Shown here one piece after another: positions 35,437-45,300 of a DNA stretch of 64,000 nucleotides; within the stretch, counting starts at the first letter, position 1, and every line of letters begins with the position of its first letter. The notes beneath the pieces were generated by a model that worked only from the letters and a program-made list of their open reading frames with translations, did not search any database and was not told where the DNA came from. The DNA comes from Fibrella forsythiae (GTDB taxonomy: Bacteria > Bacteroidota > Bacteroidia > Cytophagales > Spirosomataceae). A program made the translations under genes and the position numbers. The stretch spans positions 1,054,001-1,118,000 of the forward strand of contig NZ_JAFMYW010000001.1 in NCBI RefSeq assembly GCF_017353175.1, read 5' to 3'.

Positions 35437-36141
35437 TCAATTTGTTGCCTGCTTCTTTTCAGCTGCTTTTTTCGCTTTCACAGCGGCGGTATACGCGCTG
35501 TACATCTCGCGCCAGTTGCGGCCGTTGGCGTTCAGATATTGCTCTGATTTCGTTTTGTAGATCTCGAAAATGACCGAAATCTCTTTCATGTTTTTGTAAT
35601 CGACCGCCTGCTCGCGGGCCTGTTCCAGATAGCCGAGAATCGTTGCTTCTTCCTGCGCAGTCAGGTTGGGTACGATAGATTTGTAGCCCGCCATCGTGAA
35701 CGCCACCTTACCAATCGTGTAGTTATCGAGTACGGCGTCGACCTGCTTTTTGTCGAGGTCTTTCCCTAAACCCGTCATCAGATCCTGGTGTACGCTTTTC
35801 GGAATGGCCGAATCAGCAATAACCTGCCGGTCAAGGTCAGACAACAGCTTACCCGTCAGCAGATTGATGCCTGCCGGTACGGTGCTGGCCGGATGCTCAT
35901 TATGCCAGTCTCGAATGGCTTTTAAATGGGTGGCAACCACCTCGGCCAGGCGTTTTTCTTTGTCGGCGTCGTTCAGATTCAGCGAGCTGATCCATTCAGC
36001 GGCTTTTTTGCCCAGTTCGTCATCAGCCTTCGCTTTGGGGTCAACGTTAGCAGTAGGTTGTGCCGGTTGTTGCTGACAAAAGACAGGTGATGTTGCGAGC
36101 AGAGCGGTGATGAACAGGAAATTTTTGACGATGTTTTTCAT
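35437..36141 (-). CDS. DUF3826 secreted protein (second copy)
   Basis: The 234-residue protein has a signal peptide ending TSPVFCQQ. Its DUF3826 body has TVGKVAFTMAGYKSIVPNLTAQEE-like order, with segments GKVAFTMAGYKSIVPNL, LEQAREQAVDYKNMKE and YLNANGRNWREMYSAY, and a lysine-rich tail. It shares the family order with the copy at 7176-7838 but is strongly diverged. The gene lies between the propeller gene (47 bases) and a GH78 rhamnosidase (11 bases), so it is part of the degradation operon. The function of DUF3826 is not established; binding or chaperoning of a pectic fragment in the periplasm is a guess from genomic context. Confidence 0.82.
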   Translation of the reverse strand: MKNIVKNFLFITALLATSPVFCQQQPAQPTANVDPKAKADDELGKKAAEWISSLNLNDADKEKRLAEVVATHLKAIRDWHNEHPASTVPAGINLLTGKLLSDLDRQVIADSAIPKSVHQDLMTGLGKDLDKKQVDAVLDNYTIGKVAFTMAGYKSIVPNLTAQEEATILGYLEQAREQAVDYKNMKEISVIFEIYKTKSEQYLNANGRNWREMYSAYTAAVKAKKAAEKKQATN

Positions 36142-36152
36142 GACTATGAGGA

Positions 36153-38912
36153 TCAGAGCTTACAGGTGAATTGATACGTACCTGAACCGATGTCAAAAAC
36201 GGCTTTTCCGTGCTCCATTCGGAGGAACGATACGCCTTCGGCTTGCGCCACCGGTTTACCGCTTTCGCTGACCAGATCGGCCGAGGTGGCGGGCAGGTAC
36301 ACCAGCGCTTTGGTGTTGGCGGGAATGTGTATTGTCCAGGTAAACTGACCGGCTTTCTTCGCCCAGTCTGACCTGATTCGTCCATACGATGACTGATAGG
36401 ATGCCGTTACGAAATCGAGGCCGTCGACCAGATCCGGTTTCATCACCACTTTTTTGAACGCAGGCGCGTCGGGGGCCGATTTGATACCGGCCAGGTTTTC
36501 GTAATACCAGATCAGCAGATCGCCGAGCAGCATCACGTGATTACCCGAATTCATTTCCGGATTGGCGGTGTTGCCATTCCACAGTTCCCAGATCGTGGTT
36601 GCCCCGTTTTCGGCCATGTAGCCCCAACTTGGGTAATCGCGGTTGGACGCAATCCGGTAGGCCAGATCAGGACGACCATTGGCCGACAGCCCCCGCATGA
36701 GCCACTGCGTTCCGATTACACCCGTACTGATATGCCCCTGATGCTCGTTCACGATCTTATCGACAATACCCCCAAAAACGGTGGACCTCGCGGCTTCGGG
36801 CACGATGTCGTAGGCTAGTGGCAGCAGGTTGGCCGTTACGGTATTGTTGCCATAGTGGGCCGTTTCGCCGTTCAGGAATTTGGTATTGAAAGCCGTTTTC
36901 ATCTCCGCCGCCATCGCGCCAAATGCCTTCGCATCGTCGGGTTTGTTCAGCAGCTGCGCAAACTGCTGCATCACCGCCAGCAGCCGGATATACGTGGCCG
37001 ATGCCAGCAATTCACCCGCCGTTTGCCGGGCCGGGTCTTTGGCGTGAATCAGCTCTTTCGATTCGGGCGGCACACACCAGTCGCCGTATTTGTCTTTCGT
37101 TACCAGTCCATCCGTTGTGTAGCGATCGGCCATGTAGTCTATCCACTTTTTCATGGACGGATAATGTTTCCGAATCGATTCCAGATCGCCGAATTGACGG
37201 TACAGCATGTCGGCAACAGTCAGGTACGTTCCCGGCCAGGTCACGTTATCACCATAGTACCGCCAGAATGCCGGGGCCACGTCGGGAATACTGCCATCGG
37301 CTTTTTGCGACTGCTCAATATCCGTTAACCACTTGGCATACAGGCGACTATTATCGAACAGAAAGCTTTCGCCGTAGGCCCCCGTGCTGCGATCACCCAG
37401 CCAGGGCTGCCGTTCGTTGCGCTGCGGACAATCAACGGGCATGCCTTTGTAATTACTCAGAATACCCCAGTACGCGTTTTTATGAATCTGGTTCAATGTG
37501 CTGTTCGATGAGCCGAACGTACCCACAGTTGGCATAGCGTCGTAGACCACCCGCCCGTCGAAATCATTGATGGTCGGCACGCTGGGGAAGCCCGTGATTT
37601 CGACGTACCTGAACCCGTGGTACACAAACGTTGGCTCCCAGGTTTCCAGCCCACCGCCTTTCAGCGTATAGACGTCCGTAACTTTGGCATCGCGCAGATT
37701 CCGGGTGAAGGGTTCGCCGTTGGCTTGCAGCGATTCGGCAAAACGGAGCGTAACGGTGGTTGCTCGGGGTCCTTTCACCCGCATACGTACCCAACCCGCC
37801 ATGTTCTGCCCCAGATCGAGCAGGTACGTTCCCGTTGGCAGGCGTTTGATCGAGACCGGCCTGATGGTTTCCATCACCTTCATGTTCTCGTTCATCTGCG
37901 CTTCATAGGCCCCGCCGGGCTCCTGCACAAACTCTGCTTTGAGCCAGTTTTTATCGTTGAAACCCACGCGGCTCCAGTTCGTCAGCTCCTTCGTGGCGTC
38001 GTATTCTTCTCCGTCATATTCGTTGTTGGTGCGAATCGGCCCGTCGGCGGTTGCTTTCCACGAATCATCGGTGGTGATCACGTCTTTCGTGCCGTCGGCG
38101 TAGGTGATGATCAGGTTCAGCAGCAGTTTCGGGTAGCCAAATGTCTTGATTTTGTATGGCTTGTAGGCCTGCCGCATGGCGAAATAGCGTCCGTTACCGA
38201 GCACCGTACCGATGGCGTTCTGGCCGGTCTTGAGCAGGCTCGTCACGTCGAAGGTATTGTATTTCACCCCCTGCGTATAGTCGGTTGGGCACGGGGCCAG
38301 CACTTGATCGCCCACCTTCTGCCCGTTGAGATAGAGTTCATAGAGGCCCAGGCCAATGATGTAGGCGGCAGCGTGCTGAATTGTCTTCGTAGCCACAAAC
38401 TCCTTGCGGAAATAACGCGCCGACAGCCGGGAAAAGGTCGTTTCGGTATCCCAGGCAAAGGCACGGTCGAGGCCGATCCAGCGGCCTTTCCAATCGAGGT
38501 AATTCAGCAGACCCATGCTCCAGTGGGCCGGTTTGCTCCAGCCCGTTTCGCCCTGATTCGTCCAGACGTTGACTTTCCAGAAGCAGCGCATGCCGCTTTT
38601 CAGCAACTTGCCCCCATAGGCTACCTGAATACTCTGAGCAGACGTCACCTTGCCCGAATCCCACAGATCGCCGGTATCGGCGGCCAGCTTTTCTTCGCTC
38701 GATGCCACCAGAATCTGATACCCCGTTTGTTCGATGGCTCGTTTCGTGCTGGAGATCTCCCAACTCAACCGGGGGCGGGTCGCGTCGATACCTTCGGGAT
38801 TCGTGAGGGTTTCGCAACGTACCTGTTGCACGGTCACGCCTGCTCCGCGCATTCCGAGAACGGGGAACGTGCAGATAAGCAGCAGGGCGAATATGACATG
38901 GATTACTTTCAT
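36153..38912 (-). CDS. GH78 alpha-L-rhamnosidase (second copy)
   Basis: The 919-residue protein has a signal peptide (IFALLLICTFPVLGMRGAG) and all GH78 parts: VRCETLTNPEGIDATRPRLSW, the YIIGLGLYELYLNGQKVGD sandwich, RYFAMRQ, and the barrel with MPVDCPQRNERQPWLGD, where the acidic residues of the active site lie. It removes alpha-L-rhamnose in the periplasm. Its start overlaps the stop of the acetylesterase gene by four bases (ATGA), so the two are translationally coupled, suggesting deacetylation and rhamnose release act on the same substrate. The other GH78 (23089-25863) differs in the catalytic loop (DCPHREKLGW), consistent with different linkages. Confidence 0.93.
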   Translation of the reverse strand: MKVIHVIFALLLICTFPVLGMRGAGVTVQQVRCETLTNPEGIDATRPRLSWEISSTKRAIEQTGYQILVASSEEKLAADTGDLWDSGKVTSAQSIQVAYGGKLLKSGMRCFWKVNVWTNQGETGWSKPAHWSMGLLNYLDWKGRWIGLDRAFAWDTETTFSRLSARYFRKEFVATKTIQHAAAYIIGLGLYELYLNGQKVGDQVLAPCPTDYTQGVKYNTFDVTSLLKTGQNAIGTVLGNGRYFAMRQAYKPYKIKTFGYPKLLLNLIITYADGTKDVITTDDSWKATADGPIRTNNEYDGEEYDATKELTNWSRVGFNDKNWLKAEFVQEPGGAYEAQMNENMKVMETIRPVSIKRLPTGTYLLDLGQNMAGWVRMRVKGPRATTVTLRFAESLQANGEPFTRNLRDAKVTDVYTLKGGGLETWEPTFVYHGFRYVEITGFPSVPTINDFDGRVVYDAMPTVGTFGSSNSTLNQIHKNAYWGILSNYKGMPVDCPQRNERQPWLGDRSTGAYGESFLFDNSRLYAKWLTDIEQSQKADGSIPDVAPAFWRYYGDNVTWPGTYLTVADMLYRQFGDLESIRKHYPSMKKWIDYMADRYTTDGLVTKDKYGDWCVPPESKELIHAKDPARQTAGELLASATYIRLLAVMQQFAQLLNKPDDAKAFGAMAAEMKTAFNTKFLNGETAHYGNNTVTANLLPLAYDIVPEAARSTVFGGIVDKIVNEHQGHISTGVIGTQWLMRGLSANGRPDLAYRIASNRDYPSWGYMAENGATTIWELWNGNTANPEMNSGNHVMLLGDLLIWYYENLAGIKSAPDAPAFKKVVMKPDLVDGLDFVTASYQSSYGRIRSDWAKKAGQFTWTIHIPANTKALVYLPATSADLVSESGKPVAQAEGVSFLRMEHGKAVFDIGSGTYQFTCKL

Positions 38913-40402
38913 AGTTTCGCCGCTTTCGCCGTGTTTGAGCCGGTCGGATTTACGCTTGTCAATTGGCCAGTGAGCGGGTTATCCGTTCGGAACGGGCGGG
39001 CGGGCAAGCCTGCCCTGTTGTACAGATTGGGTTGCGCGGCCTCGTCCCAGCCGAAGCGCACTGCTACCGGCGCAGGTACGTTTGCCGCCGACACAACCAC
39101 GCCCTTCCGGTCAATACGGGCCATTGCCGGCACGAAAACCCCGTCCGTTCCGGCAATGGTGAAGCCCGTGAGGGGCAACCCGTCTTTACTGATCAGCCCG
39201 CCGCCTGTGTGCGTGAATTGCAGGAGAGCGGTCTGACCTTTTACGCTCATTTTCTCGAATACAGGCCCTTCGGCCACCAGTTTCCGAAAGCCATAACCAT
39301 TTGCCAGCGCCAGCAACGCCAGCCGTCGACCGATCTCCCATTTGAACGGTGGATGAATATCAGACAGACTATCGGCCAGGTCGGTGGTAGTGATCATGCC
39401 GGTGTTGGGTAGGGTCAGCACCAGTTCCTGGGCCTCCCGGAATTCGGGTAAAGTCTCTTTCGTTAACACCCGTTTTCCTTTCGATTCCGAGTAACGGAAG
39501 GGCGCGAGTTGCGTGTAGACGAACGGCATCGTTGGGTCGTTCCACGCGCTGCGCCAGCTTGTTACAAGCGTCTGCATCTTGTGGGCATACGTAATGGTCT
39601 CGTTGAGGAAGCAGTTTGTTTCGCCCTGATACCAGAGAAACCCTTTCAGCGCAAACGGCACCAGCGGACGAATCATGGGCTCGTAGAATTTTCCCGGTTC
39701 GCCCTCTACGTTGTTGCCGCCATAGTAGACATCGGCCTGAAAGGCCGCCTCTGAAATCCACGGTTCGATGCGGCTACCTGGAATGGCCGACGAAATAACG
39801 CCGACAGGTACGTTCAGTTTTTGCTGTAACTCTCTGGCAAAAAAATAGGCCGGTGCCGAAAACGACCGCAAGGCCGAATCGGCGGCGATGTTCCAGCCGC
39901 GATGCCCCGGATCGGGTTTGGTCAGTTCTTTCCGGTTGACCAGAAAAATACGGATCTGCGGGTTTTTCGCATAGTCCAGTTCATCAACCGGGTCGTGGCC
40001 ATCCATGAGTTGCGTGGCTGTACCGTGTTTCACTTTGCTGTTCTTCCGCATGGTATATTCCATGTTCGACTGGCCAGCGCACAGCCACACTTCGCCCACC
40101 AGAATGTTCTGTAGCCGGATGGTGTTTGTACCCGAAATGACCAGTTCGGCCGGTACGTTCGAGGCTTTCAACGGCTTCAGTTGGATGCTCCAGTGGCCCG
40201 CCGCATCGGTCGTTGCGGTGCCGGTTTGGCCGGCAAACTGAACGGTCACGGCCTCCCCGGCAGATGCCTTCCCCCAGATAATCAATGGCTTATCGCGTTG
40301 CAACACCATGTTATGCCCCAAAATACGGGGTAACACAATCTCGGCTTTCAGTTGTGCAGACAGGCAGAGCGTGAACAGCAGTATGGCCAATCGGTTGGTC
40401 AT
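38909..40402 (-). CDS. SGNH-type sialate O-acetylesterase-like acetylesterase
   Basis: The product (497 residues) has a signal peptide (MTNRLAILLFTLCLSAQLKA), an N-terminal beta-sandwich and an SGNH hydrolase domain. Block I is EVWLCAGQSNMEYTM with the nucleophile serine, block III is FLWYQGETNCF, and the Asp-His pair is in DSLSDIHPPFKWEIG. The start is the ATG ending at 40402; the frame runs open upstream to 40636, but that part overlaps the neighbouring gene and lacks a signal. These enzymes strip O-acetyl groups from sialic acid or from plant glycans; the pectin context favours rhamnogalacturonan or galacturonan acetyl groups. Confidence 0.9.
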   Translation of the reverse strand: MTNRLAILLFTLCLSAQLKAEIVLPRILGHNMVLQRDKPLIIWGKASAGEAVTVQFAGQTGTATTDAAGHWSIQLKPLKASNVPAELVISGTNTIRLQNILVGEVWLCAGQSNMEYTMRKNSKVKHGTATQLMDGHDPVDELDYAKNPQIRIFLVNRKELTKPDPGHRGWNIAADSALRSFSAPAYFFARELQQKLNVPVGVISSAIPGSRIEPWISEAAFQADVYYGGNNVEGEPGKFYEPMIRPLVPFALKGFLWYQGETNCFLNETITYAHKMQTLVTSWRSAWNDPTMPFVYTQLAPFRYSESKGKRVLTKETLPEFREAQELVLTLPNTGMITTTDLADSLSDIHPPFKWEIGRRLALLALANGYGFRKLVAEGPVFEKMSVKGQTALLQFTHTGGGLISKDGLPLTGFTIAGTDGVFVPAMARIDRKGVVVSAANVPAPVAVRFGWDEAAQPNLYNRAGLPARPFRTDNPLTGQLTSVNPTGSNTAKAAKL

Positions 40403-40424
40403 GGGCGCGAATTGTCTTCCGACG

Positions 40425-42389
40425 TTATTCGGGTTGTTTGGTTGAGGCACTGGTCTTGAACGACTTGATCGCGAACACGGATTCGGTATCCTGTTCGCCG
40501 GCATTAGGCAGATCGTAGGTCTGGTCAGTCGGCGTATCGGCGTCGGGGAAGCGGCGGATGCTACCCGTTCTGAACACCACCCGGCGAAACGACGCCACCG
40601 GGGCAAAGAATAATTTGGTGCCCTTTGGTTGCCCATTTACGAAGGTGGTGAACATGCGTTTGTCGCGGTCTAATTCGATGCGTACGTCGTACTGTTTACC
40701 CGCCTCGTATTTCTGAATGCCCGAATCGCGGTAGCCGACTTTGGCTTTGAACAGGCTGTCGGCGTCGAACATCAGGCGCACGGCGGCGTTGCCTTTGGCA
40801 TCCTGAAACTCGATCTGCAGCGTACCTGCGTTGGCCTGTTGCGGCACGATCGAAAACTCGACCGTCAGCCGCTTCGAATCAGGAATAACGCGTTCGGCTT
40901 TGGCGTAATCGAACCGGTCTTTATCGCGCAAAACGAGGGCTTTCGAGCCGGCAATGGTTTCAATTTTTGCCGTTGCCTGGAGCGGGCTGTACGTGTTCCA
41001 CATGGCCAGTTCCTCACCGGCAGGCAGTTGGGCGAACACCTCGTTGGCGTGTGTTTTCACCTCGTCGGTAACCGGCACGGGAATGCTCGACACCCAGATG
41101 TCTTCCTTGTTCATGCTGTAGGTCACCCACAGCTTACCATCGGGCGGCGTGCCGTTCCCTTCTTCAATGCCGCGGACATATTGCGGGCCGTAGGATTTGT
41201 AGGCCCCACCGTAGCGCATCGACGTGATCTCGCCATTGACCAGCAGCAGGTTCGTATAGTTCAGCCCGTCTTTACTGGTCGAAATGGCCAGGGGCCAGCG
41301 AAATTCCGACGGGTTATATACCGTTGCGTATTGCCCGTCCGAAGTTTTCTGCCCCCAGATTTTAGCGTTGCTGTTTACGAAACCGGGTGCCCTCAGCGGA
41401 TTGTATAACCACGACCTCCCTCCGTCCGGACTAATGCTCGTTAAGGCGTGTTTCCACAGACCCACTACCCGGTTATCGGGCAGATGATAGTAGCTGAAGG
41501 CTTTTACCTCCCGCTTCAGCGAAATCAGGGGGTCGTTGCGGTCGGCTTCTTCTACCCATTGCTGCATCATCAGCGGATTGGCCAGCAACTCATTGCAGGC
41601 CGCAACAAACCCTTTGTCTTTCGAGGTCGTGTAAAATGGGTACGCCGATTTCTTACTGTCCCACGAGGCGTTGTGCCGAATGAAGTAGATCGGGCCGTAT
41701 TTGCCGTCAGTATATACTTCGCGAACAACCCGGCCGATGCCGTTACCATCATTCGGATCGTCTTTCGGCCCCATCACGATGCCGTAGAAACCGAGCGTCA
41801 GTAGTCGTTTGTTTTTCGCGACAAAGAAACCCATTCGCTGGTGCATCACTGCGTGCAGGCCTTTCGCCACTTCCGGGCGACCTTCTTTTTTCCAGCCATC
41901 CGGTACGTTGTAGGGCGGGAAGATGACCGTCGGCGGCGTCCAGCCATAGCCGTCTTTCGACGTCAACAGCAGCGTTTGGCCGGGCGGTACGTGTTCGCCC
42001 ACCGGGTTGCTGAGGTATTGCAGGTAAAAGGTATTGTTCCAGTGCGCCAGCATCGGCGCGTGGTTGTACGTCCAGTTGGTGCCCCCCGCCCGTTCTGGAT
42101 GCTCGCGATTGGCCCGAAACGCCTGCACATTATGCACCCCCACCGCCAGACTTAACTGCCCGTGGTGGTAATCAATATTCGATAACGTAGTACCGACGTA
42201 GCGTACGGTATCCTGGGCCTGAGCGTGAGTGAGTCCGAGGAAAACTACGAGAACACAGACCGGTCTGGCGGCTCGGCACAGAGAACACAGCGTTCTTTTT
42301 TTGAACAAACCCATTTTTCCCGACAGCCTAAACCGCTGGGCTTTCTGTACCGAGCCGCCAGACCGGTCTGTGGCATATTCCTTTCTCAT
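40425..42389 (-). CDS. Exported beta-propeller protein with C-terminal jelly-roll domain; repeat in its signal peptide
   Basis: The 654-residue frame starts with an ATG that overlaps the upstream stop (ATGA), supporting this start. An internal ATG ending at 42314 would give a more usual signal peptide (VLVVFLGLTHAQAQ follows in both). The mature part is propeller-like: APMLAHWNNTFYLQYLSNP, LLLTSKDGYGWTPP, TSISPDGGRSW, ISTSKDGLNYTN. A C-terminal 200-residue beta domain (LTVEFSIVPQQ, YDVRIELDRDKRMFTTFVNG) resembles a laminin-G/concanavalin type carbohydrate-binding fold. It may be a glycosidase or lyase of the GH145/sialidase-like propeller group; I cannot fix the family. A palindromic repeat (42254-42372) interrupts the signal-peptide codons in frame. 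Confidence 0.7.
   Translation of the reverse strand: MRKEYATDRSGGSVQKAQRFRLSGKMGLFKKRTLCSLCRAARPVCVLVVFLGLTHAQAQDTVRYVGTTLSNIDYHHGQLSLAVGVHNVQAFRANREHPERAGGTNWTYNHAPMLAHWNNTFYLQYLSNPVGEHVPPGQTLLLTSKDGYGWTPPTVIFPPYNVPDGWKKEGRPEVAKGLHAVMHQRMGFFVAKNKRLLTLGFYGIVMGPKDDPNDGNGIGRVVREVYTDGKYGPIYFIRHNASWDSKKSAYPFYTTSKDKGFVAACNELLANPLMMQQWVEEADRNDPLISLKREVKAFSYYHLPDNRVVGLWKHALTSISPDGGRSWLYNPLRAPGFVNSNAKIWGQKTSDGQYATVYNPSEFRWPLAISTSKDGLNYTNLLLVNGEITSMRYGGAYKSYGPQYVRGIEEGNGTPPDGKLWVTYSMNKEDIWVSSIPVPVTDEVKTHANEVFAQLPAGEELAMWNTYSPLQATAKIETIAGSKALVLRDKDRFDYAKAERVIPDSKRLTVEFSIVPQQANAGTLQIEFQDAKGNAAVRLMFDADSLFKAKVGYRDSGIQKYEAGKQYDVRIELDRDKRMFTTFVNGQPKGTKLFFAPVASFRRVVFRTGSIRRFPDADTPTDQTYDLPNAGEQDTESVFAIKSFKTSASTKQPE
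42254..42372. repeat. MITE-like palindromic element with 23-bp perfect terminal inverted repeats
   Basis: Arms 42254-42276 and 42350-42372 are perfect 23-bp inverted repeats, beginning CACAGACCGGTCTGG and containing the palindrome CAGACCGGTCTG. The next 16 bases inward match at 12 positions, so about 39 bases on each side can pair. No open frame for a transposase lies inside and no clear target duplication flanks it. It lies inside the 5' end of the propeller gene, translated in frame. Size and symmetry suggest a small non-autonomous mobile element or a REP-like repeat. Confidence 0.7.
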
Positions 42390-45300
42390 AATCCGTTGCT
42401 TTTTTTGACCCAGATCACCTCGGCACCGGTCGACTGATTTTTCAGACTCACAACGCTACCGCCTTTCACAATATCGTTCGATTTGGTCACCTGGCCCGTT
42501 TTCGGATTCACGTAGCTAACCTGAAACGTACCTGCGGCCTTCGACAAGTCGAGCTGAACGGGTGTCGTTACTTCGGTGTAAATGACGTAGCCCGTTTTGT
42601 CATTACCCAGCGCCCACTGATTCGCTGGTTTCTGCGGCAGTTCCATCGGTTGCATCTGGCCTGCATCGACCATAAACTGAGCGTCTGCCACGGTGGGTAC
42701 GTTCGGCATGGAACCGCCCGCCATCAGAATGGCCCAGCCCATCGCATCGAAACTATCGGCGGCGTAGGTAACCGCTTTGTCGGAGAATTTCTGACGGTAC
42801 TCGCGGACGGCCCTGTACACCTGTTCAAACGACGTTTTCTTGGGGTTCAGCAACCGGGCGTGCTGACGCGGTGCCAGATTTTGGCCACCGGCAGGCGCAT
42901 AGACCGTTCCGTTGGCCTGGTAGTGCCAGAACCGAATATCGATCAGGTTGATGACAGATGCGCGTTTGGGATCCGCCAGAATGGCATCCTGCACGTCTTT
43001 GGTCGCACTGAGGCCGACCAGCGCTTTCTTACCAGTTTCCTTTTCCCATTCAGCAATGGTATCTATCCAGAACTGCACGAACTGCAGGGGGCCGGTAAAC
43101 TCAGCCCCGATCAGTTGAATGACGCCCGAATTGGCCGCGAAATTATCGAGGCATTTGCGGATGTATGCCCGGTGTAAGGCCCGCCGAACCGGATGCGAGA
43201 CGTCGTAAAACTGCTCGGCCATAAACACCCGTTTGTCGCCCGCATACGGCACCGGCTCGGGGAAACCCGTCTTGTTGATGTTGTTGACGGGCCGCCAGGG
43301 GAAATCGGCATAGTGGGCTCCCGCTTCAATGATATTATGCTGGAAATAATTCTCATGAATCAGGGCCAGCCCTTTCTGGTCGGCCAGATCGGCAAACTGC
43401 TTCAGGCGACTCCAATACCATTTGTTGTACGTTGTCAAGTCGTATTTGCTCAGTCCATCCCAGGCGATTTCTTTGCCACTGCGAGCGAACGGCAACTCAT
43501 AGAACGGGGCCCAGACTTCACCATCCATCCGGCGAATACGCTCATGATCATCGCGGCGACGTTCGTACCAGAGGCCATAGTTGTGGTCAATGGCCGCCAC
43601 GTGATCCACTTTCATCGAATCAGTCAGTTCGCCTAAATCGTCTGTCAGGCCACGCCCGGTTTGGCCGGGCACAAAGCGGGTAATGTGTGGTTTTGCAGTA
43701 GCCAGACCGTAGGGCCGTGCGCTGCCGTTCCACCAGGGCACTTCCTGCCGCCGACCAGCAACGAGGGCACGGCCACGAAACAGCTTCCCCTGTACCACCC
43801 GCATAGGTTCGGCTTTGGGGTACGTTGCCTCTTTCGGTAACCCAATCGCATCGATCGAGCGGGCCGACGACGTACCTGCCGGAATGGGTTGCCGCGTCGA
43901 AGAAGCCGTAATGAAATCGACTAACGCTGGTGCCGGCTCAACGGCCAGTTTCGTCAGCGCCATTGCCACTTCCACTTTCGGACTGCTCGACGCTTCGGTA
44001 CCGACCGGCAACAGAATAGCCCGATCGGCAACGGCCTCGCCCAGGCGTTCTTTCAGTTGGGCGTAATACAGACTGCGGGGCTGAATCTGTTCGTTCGACA
44101 TGTCCCAGTAGCCATCACCGGCAAACTGCGCCCAGGTTCCGAACGCCCAGTTTTGTGCCGTTGGCGGCTGGAAGTTCTCAACCCGGGCGGCGGTACACTG
44201 CCAGAACACACTGTTCGCAGCGTTCCAGCCCGCGCCCTGCCCATCCTGACCCAGGTTGGCAAAACGCAGGGCATGACCATCTACGTAAACGATATCGAAC
44301 AGCACGCCCGATGCCCAGCTATCAACCCCACCGCTGAAGCTGAACGGCAAATGCGACTCACACTGCACAAATGCATTGGGGCCGGGGCTGCAATAACCAA
44401 CGGCAAAATCATGGTAACCCAATTCGGCATACAGCCGCTGACAGAGCACCTGCTGGCCCCGTACAAAAAACGTATTCCGGCGTTCGCCGCCCATCTCCGA
44501 AACGGGAGCCAGCGACTGACAATCTTCTAGTGTTACCCGCCTGGCCGTTTCCTGCACCAACACGGCCGAACCCGCAAAATGGCTGAATACGACCTGACGT
44601 ACCCAGGCATCCTGTACGTTGCTGAACACAACGGCCATCCAGCGATGGTCTTCATCTTTCGGGTTGGCCCTGTCGTAAGTCGATTCAAGACGAAGGTTCT
44701 CCACGCCTGACTGGGCAATTCGTCCCGGCCAGGTGTAGCGGGCGACGGTGCCGCCACCGTAGGCTGAATCCAGCGCGGTTGTCAGCGGCGCGTCGAGGGT
44801 TATCTCGGCACCGTTCACGGCTACGATCTGCCGGTCCCAGAACAGGTCGCGCTGACCCGGTTTCCAGCCCAGCGACGAAAGACCGCCGCCAAACTGATCG
44901 GTACGTAAGGCCTGAATCCATTCTTTCGTTGACGGGCGACGTACCTGAACATTATCACCAACTTTCAGCGCACCAGCGTTCGCCACCCGAATTTTCCGGG
45001 CGTTGACAGGTACATAGCTATCGGTGATGAGGAGGGGCAACGCCAGCTTTCGATCACTTTTCCCCGCCAGTGTGATCAGGTTGTCGCGGTTGGTTCCCGT
45101 TCCCAGAATCGTGGTCCCTCCGGCGCCCATTCCGCTGCCACGAAGCACCACGCCCGACGCTGAAATAACCAGACTACCAGCCACTTCATGAACACCTTTT
45201 TCGAGCAGCACCGCTCCCCGCAAGCCATCGGCGTTGACAGGCAGCGATGCTACGTAATCGAGCGCGGCCTGAATCCGGCGGGTAGCATCGCCTTTTCTGG

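Noticed and set aside
37617-39236. 539-codon plus-strand open frame opposite the second GH78 and the acetylesterase
   Set aside because: Spans two real minus-strand genes and their overlap; composition is that of an antisense frame.
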